Positions 1 to 5,817 of a stretch of 15,975 bases of DNA are shown here, one piece after another. The notes under the pieces are model-generated. The model saw nothing but the letters and a program-made list of their open reading frames with translations, had not been told where the DNA came from and did not search any database. The first letter of the stretch is position 1. Each line of letters opens with the position of its first letter. A program made the translations under genes and the position numbers. The stretch is from positions 1-15,975 of the forward strand of contig CAJUSH010000057.1 of NCBI GenBank assembly GCA_910589045.1, in the 5' to 3' direction. The stretch comes from an uncultured Eubacterium sp. (GTDB lineage: Bacteria; Bacillota_A; Clostridia; Lachnospirales; Lachnospiraceae).

Positions 1-417
1 CTTTTGCTTAAGCATTTGATACAAATAACCACGAACAAGAAGTTCCTGCATAATAGTATTTAGAAATACTGCCAGCACCCAAACAGGGAATAGGTTAATT
101 ATGTTAGTTCCGTCAAAATGGATAATTTTTGCTACATACATTACTAAAACAGGGATAGCTAACCATACAGTCCCTGCGATTACTCCCAATACCATTCCCT
201 TTACTGGATAATCAAATAAATGTAACTTTACATTTTTCTTTTCAGAAAGCCAAAAGATGAGCGTAAAAGCTGCTACTGCCAATAAAGGTGTAATTTCTGC
301 CCATAATCTCCATATAGCCGGTTCCTTTGAAGATGATAACGGCAATACAGAAACCAATATTGCCCATCCGAGAAAAAAGCTTATGGATTTCAAAATTGTA
401 ATACTGATTTTTTTCAA
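1..417 (-). CDS. CPBP-family intramembrane protease, N-terminal part (cut by window edge)
   Basis: The reading frame runs 139 codons from a TTG start at 417 off the left edge, so the C-terminus is missing. The start is supported by GGGAGG at 426-431, eight bases upstream. The visible protein has a hydrophobic N-terminal helix (about residues 12-27), a second at about 43-57, a third at about 75-95 and a fourth at about 108-122. It then shows N-T-I-M-Q-E-L-L-V-R-G-Y-L-Y. In the CPBP (Abi/CAAX protease-like) family this is motif 1, usually E-E-x-x-x-R, the catalytic glutamate pair in a membrane helix. Here the first Glu is Gln. Later His motifs lie outside the window. Such proteins act in the membrane, often in bacteriocin self-immunity or processing, but the substrate here is unknown. 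The gene is clearly more AT-rich than the rest of the window. The family call rests on one motif plus topology. Confidence 0.72.
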   Translation of the reverse strand, partial: MKKISITILKSISFFLGWAILVSVLPLSSSKEPAIWRLWAEITPLLAVAAFTLIFWLSEKKNVKLHLFDYPVKGMVLGVIAGTVWLAIPVLVMYVAKIIHFDGTNIINLFPVWVLAVFLNTIMQELLVRGYLYQMLKQK

Positions 418-425
418 AATGAATA

Positions 426-461
426 CCTCCCAGACTCCAATTTATGTATGACTCCATTATA
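426..461 (-). promoter_or_regulatory. -10 box and ribosome site of the CPBP gene
   Basis: On the minus strand a perfect TATAAT lies at 461-456 and GGGAGG at 431-426. The hexamer 17 bases upstream of the -10 (TTCCAT) is a poor -35, so promoter strength or need for an activator is open. Predicted transcription start is near 449, giving a leader of about 30 nt. Confidence 0.55.
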
Positions 462-633
462 CTGCAATAGCTTTCCCTATGGAATAGACTTTATAAAAAA
501 TTCATTTAAAAGTAAGACAGCTGAAAAGTTGCGCGTTACTCTTCTTTCTTAGCACCTTTACGGACAAATCCTGGACAAAAAATGTTAAAAATCTTTTAAA
601 TATCATATAAATAAACTAAATAATTTTACCTTT
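462..633. other. AT-rich intergenic stretch without a gene
   Basis: This holds upstream DNA of the CPBP gene and the trailer beyond the tmRNA terminator. No open frame with a credible start and ribosome site was seen. A short minus-strand frame ending in Lys/Glu codons near 540-580 has no start and is probably chance. Confidence 0.5.
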
Positions 634-688
634 AAAAAAGCCGCAAACCCTTGATTTTTCTAGGAAAATCATAGAATTTGCAGCTTTC
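634..688 (-). terminator. Rho-independent terminator of ssrA
   Basis: On the minus strand the arm at 687-677 pairs over 11 bp (one G-U) with the arm at 647-637, followed by a run of T (TTTTTT at 639-634, overlapping the stem foot). The loop contains a second small A/T stem. It lies 9 bases past the mature 3' end of tmRNA. Confidence 0.85.
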
Positions 689-696
689 TTCCAAAA

Positions 697-1084
697 TGGA
701 CCAGACGGGAATCGAACCCGTGTCCAAAGACCAATCCACCGTACTTCTACGAGCGTAGTCTGTTCTTTCCGGAGCTGTCACGGCAGCGAAATCCGCTGCG
801 CGAAAACTGCTCCTCTTTCCCTCTGCTGCCCGGGAACAGACACCCTGGCAGGTTCAGTAGCTTCATAATACGCCCAAATGCTCAAAGCTTTGCAAATGTC
901 GTTTCCTACATAGATGAAGCCCGGGTCCGGTCGTGTAGGTGCGTCCGGTCGGACTACTGCCGATAATTAGGCAGCGTATGCTAATTTATTATTGTTAGCG
1001 TTTAATTTTAATTGTGGAATTTAACGCATCCCGTGCGGCTCGCTTCTCCAGCTTCAAAGCCCCTGTCGAAACCTTTACTGGCCC
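697..1084 (-). ncRNA. ssrA: tmRNA (transfer-messenger RNA)
   Basis: tmRNA rescues stalled ribosomes by acting as an alanyl-tRNA and then as a short mRNA that adds a degradation tag. The 3' end on the minus strand has a T-arm GGGTTCGATTCCC followed by CTGGTCC and discriminator A (697). The 5' end GGGCCAG (1084-1078) pairs with CTGGTCC over 7 bp with one G-U, and is followed by the tmRNA-typical GGTTTCGACAGGGG. The tag frame lies at 967-999. Length is 388 nt, normal for the one-piece form. The terminal CCA is not encoded (ATTT follows the stem) and must be added enzymatically. The gene sits 47 bp after the rnr stop codon, and smpB is not between them. Confidence 0.95.
967..999 (-). other. tmRNA tag-peptide reading frame
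   Basis: Starting with resume codon GCT at 999-997, the frame reads A-N-N-N-K-L-A-Y-A-A and ends in TAA at 969-967. The hydrophobic end A-Y-A-A is in the position of the ClpXP-recognised tail, commonly A-L-A-A in other bacteria. The exact resume codon is inferred from the frame and the tag end. Confidence 0.85.
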
Positions 1085-1105
1085 TGAATCCTTTATATAG
1101 TAATT

Positions 1106-1114
1106 AGTATATCA
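1106..1114 (-). promoter_or_regulatory. Possible extended -10 promoter of ssrA
   Basis: The minus strand reads TGATATACT (1114-1106), a TG-N-TATACT extended -10, with no good -35 at the right distance. Transcription would start about 15 nt before the mature 5' end, consistent with RNase P trimming. It lies just after the rnr stop, so ssrA could also be cotranscribed with rnr. Confidence 0.35.
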
Positions 1115-1131
1115 CAAACCTCCGGATTTAT

Positions 1132-3270
1132 CTACAAAAATTTATCAGCCGGCACATCTGCCAGTTCAAAATCAATCGTGCGCATCAGCTCATCCGTACG
1201 CACAACAACTACCTCCACGGTCTGCCCCAGCTTATAGCATCTGCCGCTGACCTCTCCGACCAGCTCGTAGGAATCCTCGACAAAATGGTAAAAATCATCC
1301 TTCAGCGCCGTCACATGCACCATGCCCTCGATCGTGTCGGGCAGCTCCACGTACATGCCCCACGCCGTCACCGACGAAATCACACCGGTAAAGGTCTCAC
1401 CGATATGCTTTGACATATACTGCACCTTTTTCAGCTTCACGGTCTCCCGCTCCGCCTCCTCCGCGCGCCGCTCCCGCTCGCTCGACTGCTTTGCCACCTC
1501 CGGCAAAATCTTTTCATAGTGCTCCTTGCGCTTCTCGTCGAGGCGCCCCCGCAGCCGTTCCTTGATGAGCCGGTGGATCTGCAGGTCGGGATAACGCCGG
1601 ATCGGGGACGTAAAATGGCAGTAATACTTTGCCGCCAGCCCGAAATGCCCGGTACAGTCCACGGTATATTTTGCCTGCTTCATGGAGCGCAGCGTCAAAC
1701 GACTGATAAGCATCTCCTGCGGCGTGTCCGCAATCTTTTCCAGAAGCTTCTGCAGCTCCTTCGGATGCATCTCGTCCCCCTCGGTATGAATATTGTATCC
1801 GAAATTATGGATAAATGCGGACAGCTTCCTGATGCGGTCGGGATCCGGCTCCCCGTGCGTACGGTACACAAAGGGCAGCTCCTGCCAGAAATTATCCTCC
1901 GCCACCGTCTCGTTCGCGATCAGCATGAAATCCTCGATAAGATCCGTAGCGACGTTGCGCTCATACGGACGGATTTCCACCGGAAATCCCGTCGCATCCA
2001 AAATAATCTTCGTCTCGGGAAAATCGAAATCAATGCTGCCCCGTTTTTTCCGCTTTCCACGCAGGCGTGCGGCAAGCTCCGCCATCTGGCAAAACATCGG
2101 CACGAGCGCTTCGTAGCGCGCCGTCTCCTGCTCGTCATGAAGCGACAGAATCTTGTTGACGCTGGTATAGCTCATGCGCGCGTCCACATTGATCACCGTT
2201 TCCGCGATCTGGTAGTCGATCACCTCACCCTTGGGATTGATGAGCATGATACAGCTGAGCGCAAGCCGGTCCTCGCCCGCGTTCAGCGAGCAGATGCCGT
2301 TTGAAAGCGTATGCGGCAGCATCGGAATCACGCGGTCCACCAGATACACGCTCGTTCCCCGCGCAAGCGCTTCCACATCCAATGCCGAGCGCTCCTGCAC
2401 ATAATTTGACACATCCGCGATATGCACGCCGAGGCGATAATTTTCCCCCTCCATCGTGAGCGAAACCGCGTCGTCCAGATCCTTTGCATCCTCACCGTCA
2501 ATCGTCACCATCAAAACGCCGCGCAGATCCAGACGGCCCGCCATATCCGCCTCGCTGACGGGCTTTCCGACCCGCACCGCCTGATTTAATACCTTTTCCG
2601 GAAACTCAACGGGCAGCTCATAGTCCCTGACGATAGAGAGAATGTCCGTACCGGGGTCGTTGACGTGACCGAGAATCTCAACGATGCGCCCCTCCGGCTT
2701 CCTGCCGTCGCCGCCAAACTCCGTCAGCTCCACCACGACCTTGTGTCCCGCAACCGCACCCATGGAATGCTCCAGCGCCACAAAAATATCCTGTCCAAAG
2801 CGCGCATTGTCCGGCACCACAAATCCGAAGGTTCTGCTCGCCTCGTAGGTTCCCACTACCCGGGTCTTTCCGTGGGCGATCACCTCCGTGACCGTTCCCT
2901 CCCGGCGCTTTCCCTCGGGGCTTGAACGGATAACCACCCGGACCGAATCGCCGTGTACGGCACCGCCGCGGCTATCCTTTCCGATAAAAATATCCTCGCT
3001 GCCGTCATCCGGGCGCACAAAGCCAAAGCCCCGCACATTGCTCTCAAAAACGCCCGTAAGCATATAGCGCCTTGCCTTCGCATATTTCCCTTTTTTGGAT
3101 ACCTCGATCCTGCCCTCTGCCAGCAGCGCATCCAATACCTCCCGCAGCTCTTCACGCATGGTTTTTGGAATATCCAGCAGGCTCGCGATCTCCTTCACCT
3201 TCATAGGAACATATAGCTCGTCGCACATCAACGCATAGATCGTGTTTTTCCGCTGTTCAAATTTATCCAT
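1132..3270 (-). CDS. rnr: Ribonuclease R
   Basis: A 712-residue 3'-5' exoribonuclease of the RNB family that degrades structured RNA, and in other bacteria also the mRNAs released by trans-translation. The order is an N-terminal winged-helix region (about 10-70), two cold-shock/OB domains (about 70-200), the RNB catalytic domain (about 245-570) with I-D-G-E-D-A-K-D-L-D-D (metal-binding Asp at 258, 264, 266 and 267), and a C-terminal S1 RNA-binding domain (about 624-700). Length is slightly short of enterobacterial RNase R, and the lysine-rich tail of that enzyme is missing. GGGAGGGG ends 2 bases before the ATG, so a GGGAGG core has 4-base spacing. No clear promoter was found directly upstream. 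The secG transcript has a terminator between secG and this gene, so rnr is probably transcribed partly on its own. ssrA follows at 47 bp. Confidence 0.95.
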   Translation of the reverse strand: MDKFEQRKNTIYALMCDELYVPMKVKEIASLLDIPKTMREELREVLDALLAEGRIEVSKKGKYAKARRYMLTGVFESNVRGFGFVRPDDGSEDIFIGKDSRGGAVHGDSVRVVIRSSPEGKRREGTVTEVIAHGKTRVVGTYEASRTFGFVVPDNARFGQDIFVALEHSMGAVAGHKVVVELTEFGGDGRKPEGRIVEILGHVNDPGTDILSIVRDYELPVEFPEKVLNQAVRVGKPVSEADMAGRLDLRGVLMVTIDGEDAKDLDDAVSLTMEGENYRLGVHIADVSNYVQERSALDVEALARGTSVYLVDRVIPMLPHTLSNGICSLNAGEDRLALSCIMLINPKGEVIDYQIAETVINVDARMSYTSVNKILSLHDEQETARYEALVPMFCQMAELAARLRGKRKKRGSIDFDFPETKIILDATGFPVEIRPYERNVATDLIEDFMLIANETVAEDNFWQELPFVYRTHGEPDPDRIRKLSAFIHNFGYNIHTEGDEMHPKELQKLLEKIADTPQEMLISRLTLRSMKQAKYTVDCTGHFGLAAKYYCHFTSPIRRYPDLQIHRLIKERLRGRLDEKRKEHYEKILPEVAKQSSERERRAEEAERETVKLKKVQYMSKHIGETFTGVISSVTAWGMYVELPDTIEGMVHVTALKDDFYHFVEDSYELVGEVSGRCYKLGQTVEVVVVRTDELMRTIDFELADVPADKFL

Positions 3271-3601
3271 AGCCCCTCCCGTTGTAATAAATCACACGTT
3301 CCTATGCACGGCCCGAAGCCGTCTCAAAGATTCGCCGCGCCTCACGCATGATTGTTTTTCCGTAATAGTCAGAAAATCCGCCGGAATTTTCAATATGACA
3401 AAAACGGACTGCCATCTCTAACAGTCCGTAGTTTCCGAAATACCAGTGTACGTTCCCACGATATTTGTCAAAGCCGTGCAGCAGACCGATCCATCCGCAA
3501 AAAACGCAGACACACCCTTCCCGCACACTGCTGCGGCAGCTGCAGCCGGGCAAAGAAACAAGCGGCTCCGGCTAATGACCCATGGGGAAGTACACGAAGA
3601 A
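3271..3601. other. Gene-free stretch between secG and rnr
   Basis: About 330 bp with no convincing coding sequence. A minus-strand frame at 3302-3553 exists, but it would start with TTG, has no well-placed ribosome site, and is crossed by the strong terminator at 3400-3429. A small ACGGC/GCCGT hairpin lies around 3311-3325. The stretch therefore holds the secG 3' untranslated region, its terminator and the rnr leader. Confidence 0.55.
3400..3429 (-). terminator. Rho-independent terminator of secG
   Basis: On the minus strand ACGGACTG (3429-3422) pairs perfectly with CAGTCCGT (3411-3404), with a 10-nt loop, followed by TTTTTG. It lies about 170 bp past the secG stop codon and before rnr. Confidence 0.85.
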
Positions 3602-3844
3602 CTAGGCAAGGCTCCCAATATTCAGCACACAGGAAAGAATCATAAATACGATCACGAGAATTCTCGTAACCTTTACCAGCATCCCCTCCATGGAGCGTCC
3701 CTTATTTTTGCTCCAGTAGGTATCGGATGATCCTGCAATCGCCCCGAGTCCGTTCGACTTGCCCTCCTGCATCAGAATCAAAACTGTCAAAACGATACAT
3801 ATCAAAACTAACAAAATCGTTAAAATGGTTTTCAAAACTGCCAT
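3602..3844 (-). CDS. secG: Preprotein translocase subunit SecG
   Basis: An 80-residue subunit of the SecYEG membrane channel that helps SecA-driven protein export. It has the SecG pattern: a first membrane helix at about 4-24, the conserved loop G-x-x-x-G-L-G-A-I-A-G-S-S-D-T-Y-W (about 28-44) and a second helix at about 58-76. A near-consensus ribosome site AGGAGGTG lies 6 bases before the ATG. The gene has a strong sigma-A promoter (3940-3968) and a leader with an inverted repeat. Its place upstream of rnr matches the secG-rnr order common in Firmicutes. Confidence 0.95.
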   Translation of the reverse strand: MAVLKTILTILLVLICIVLTVLILMQEGKSNGLGAIAGSSDTYWSKNKGRSMEGMLVKVTRILVIVFMILSCVLNIGSLA

Positions 3845-3891
3845 GATTTACACCTCCTATTCCAAAAATCTCTTTTTCGCCCTGATTCACG

Positions 3892-3922
3892 GTAACAGTT
3901 CAGCCCTCGGTTTCACTGTTAC
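3892..3922 (-). promoter_or_regulatory. Inverted repeat in the secG leader
   Basis: GTAACAGT (3922-3915 on the minus strand) is perfectly matched by ACTGTTAC (3899-3892) across a 15-nt spacer. It begins about 11 nt after the predicted start of transcription and ends about 40 nt before the ribosome site. It could be an operator or an RNA stem. No T-tract follows, so it is not a terminator. Confidence 0.55.
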
Positions 3923-3939
3923 GGCTCATAACTCTTTAG

Positions 3940-3968
3940 AGTATAGCATAGTTGATTTTTGATTTCAA
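3940..3968 (-). promoter_or_regulatory. Sigma-A promoter of secG
   Basis: On the minus strand TTGAAA (3968-3963), a 17-bp spacer and TATACT (3945-3940), the latter preceded by TG-C as an extended -10. Transcription should start near 3933, about 90 nt before the secG start codon. Confidence 0.8.
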
Positions 3969-4020
3969 CAGTTATTTTTTCAAAACTCCCACCCAAAAGC
4001 CTTTCTCCGGTTGATTTCCA

Positions 4021-4049
4021 TTGACTTTTTACCGAAAACTTCGTATACT
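4021..4049 (+). promoter_or_regulatory. Sigma-A promoter of the acyl-CoA synthetase gene
   Basis: TTGACT (4021-4026), a 17-bp spacer and TATACT (4044-4049), about 60 bp before the start codon. The -10 box is part of an inverted repeat that extends to 4082. Confidence 0.8.
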
Positions 4050-4082
4050 TTACCTAATGGCGCTTTAACGTGTCAAAGTATA
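4044..4082 (+). promoter_or_regulatory. Inverted repeat overlapping the -10 box (possible operator)
   Basis: TATACTTT (4044-4051) and AAAGTATA (4075-4082) are perfect 8-bp inverted copies with centres 31 bp apart, close to three helical turns. One arm contains the -10 box and the other lies just before the ribosome site. A repressor binding both arms would block transcription initiation. An RNA stem is unlikely because the first arm is mostly upstream of the transcription start. Confidence 0.5.
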
Positions 4083-4107
4083 ACTACAGAATGGAGAAAC
4101 ATACGAT

Positions 4108-5745
4108 ATGCCGATTACACAATATCTGGAAAATAATGCGCAAAATTACGGGGATGAGATCTGCTTGGTGGAGCTTAACCCGGCGATGGAAGACACCAGG
4201 CGCGTCACCTGGCGGGAATACGACCTGATCGAGCCGAGCCGTACCAGCGCTTACCGCAGGGAGATCACCTGGGGTGTCTTTGACGAGAAGGCAAACCGCT
4301 TTGCAAATCTTCTGATTTCCCGGGGCATCAAGAAAAACGACAAGGTCGCAATCCTGCTCGTGAACTGCCTGGAATGGCTGCCGATCTACTTCGGAATCTT
4401 AAAGACCGGTGCCATCGCGGTTCCCTTAAACTTCCGGTATTCCTCCGACGAGATCGAATACTGCGTAAAGCTTGCAGAAGCGGATATACTCATTTTCGGC
4501 CCCGAATTTATCGGACGCGTCGAGGAGATTGCCGACAGGATCAGCAAAAACCGCCTCCTCTACTACGTGGGTGAAACCGACTGCCCCAGCTTTGCGGAAG
4601 ATTATATCAGCGAGGCCGCCGACTATTCCAGCAAAAAACCGGAAATCACCGTCACCGATGACGACTACGGCGCAATCTACTTTTCCTCCGGGACTACCGG
4701 CTTTCCGAAGGCCATTTTACATAAGCACAAAAGCCTCATGCATGCCGCCATCGTGGAGCAGACACACCATTCCACAAAAAAGGACGACGTATTCCTCTGC
4801 ATCCCGCCCCTCTACCACACCGGGGCAAAAATGCACTGGTTCGGCTCCCTCGTATCCGCCAGCAAGGCGATCCTCTTAAAGGGGACCAGGCCGGAGTACA
4901 TCCTTGAAGCGGTTTCCGATGAGGGCTGTACCATCGTTTGGCTCCTTGTGCCGTGGGCACAGGACATATTAGAGCAGCTTGATTCCGGGGCGTTGCAGCT
5001 GTCGGACTACAAGCTGGACCAGTGGCGGCTCATGCACATCGGCGCACAGCCCGTACCGCCCTCACTCATCCGGCACTGGAAGCAATATTTTCCGAAGCAC
5101 GACTACGACACAAATTACGGCCTGAGCGAATCCATCGGGCCGGGCGCCGTGCACCTCGGCGTGGAAAACATCCACAAGGTGGGTGCCATCGGCGTTCCGG
5201 GCTACGGCTGGCAGTGTAAGATCTGCGGCGAAAACGGTGCCGAGGTGGCACAGGGCGAGGTTGGCGAGCTTGTCATCAAAGGTCCCGGCGTTATGGAGTG
5301 CTACTACAACGATGCGCAGGCCACCGCGGAGGTATTAAAGGACGGCTGGCTGTTCACCGGAGATATGGCGATGCAGGATGAGGACGGCTTCTATTTTCTC
5401 GTTGACCGCAAGAAGGACGTCATCATCAGCGGCGGAGAAAACCTTTATCCCGTACAGATCGAGGATTACATCCGCCAGTACAGCCCGGTACATGATGTAG
5501 CCGTCATCGGACTTCCCGACAAGCGTCTCGGGGAGATCGCGGCCGCAATCATCGAGCTGAAGGAGGGCGTAAACTGCACCGAGGAGGATATCAACGAATT
5601 TTGCCTGAAAATGCCCCGCTACAAGCGTCCGAAAAAAATCATTTTTGCGGACATCCCCCGCAATCCTACCGGAAAGATCGAAAAGCCCAGGCTGCGTGAG
5701 ATCTACTGCGGCAAGCGTCTGGTAGAGGCGGAGAGCCAGAGCTGA
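4108..5745 (+). CDS. AMP-forming acyl-CoA synthetase (class I adenylate-forming)
   Basis: A 545-residue enzyme expected to join a carboxylic acid to CoA through an acyl-AMP intermediate. The signature motifs are all present: Y-F-S-S-G-T-T-G-F-P-K at 191-201 (ATP phosphate loop), N-Y-G-L-S-E at 336-341, T-G-D at 417-419, D-R-K-K-D at 433-437 and the C-terminal P-T-G-K with catalytic Lys523. The acid substrate cannot be read from sequence; a fatty or aromatic acid is possible. A stretch at about 39-52 between two T-W-x-x-(Y/F)-D patterns lengthens the N-terminus. TGGAGA lies 10 bases before the ATG. The gene is monocistronic, with its own promoter and a bidirectional terminator, and is divergent from secG. 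Confidence 0.88.
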   Translation: MPITQYLENNAQNYGDEICLVELNPAMEDTRRVTWREYDLIEPSRTSAYRREITWGVFDEKANRFANLLISRGIKKNDKVAILLVNCLEWLPIYFGILKTGAIAVPLNFRYSSDEIEYCVKLAEADILIFGPEFIGRVEEIADRISKNRLLYYVGETDCPSFAEDYISEAADYSSKKPEITVTDDDYGAIYFSSGTTGFPKAILHKHKSLMHAAIVEQTHHSTKKDDVFLCIPPLYHTGAKMHWFGSLVSASKAILLKGTRPEYILEAVSDEGCTIVWLLVPWAQDILEQLDSGALQLSDYKLDQWRLMHIGAQPVPPSLIRHWKQYFPKHDYDTNYGLSESIGPGAVHLGVENIHKVGAIGVPGYGWQCKICGENGAEVAQGEVGELVIKGPGVMECYYNDAQATAEVLKDGWLFTGDMAMQDEDGFYFLVDRKKDVIISGGENLYPVQIEDYIRQYSPVHDVAVIGLPDKRLGEIAAAIIELKEGVNCTEEDINEFCLKMPRYKRPKKIIFADIPRNPTGKIEKPRLREIYCGKRLVEAESQS

Positions 5746-5781
5746 GCCCCGGAAATTCGGAGAAATTTCCTTAAATATGAC

Positions 5782-5813
5782 AAAAAAGAGGGTCGTCAAT
5801 ACCCTCTTTTTTT
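5782..5813. terminator. Bidirectional terminator between convergent genes
   Basis: AAAAAAGAGGGT pairs perfectly with ACCCTCTTTTTT around a 7-nt loop. It ends transcription from the acyl-CoA synthetase (plus) and from the signalling operon (minus), whose kinase stop codon is at 5818-5820. A smaller stem GGAAAT/ATTTCC at 5751-5770 precedes it on the plus strand. Confidence 0.93.
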
Positions 5814-5817
5814 ATGC

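Noticed and set aside
540..580. Remnant of a protein C-terminus (Lys/Glu-rich end) on the minus strand
   Set aside because: The frame closes upstream after a few codons and has no start. It is too short to call a pseudogene.
1519..2304. Plus-strand open frame of 261 codons opposite rnr
   Set aside because: It is antisense to the RNase R catalytic domain and shows no recognisable domain or start signal.
3302..3553. Minus-strand open frame of 83 codons between secG and rnr
   Set aside because: It starts with TTG without a well-placed ribosome site, resembles no known protein, and a strong terminator hairpin with a T-tract lies inside it.
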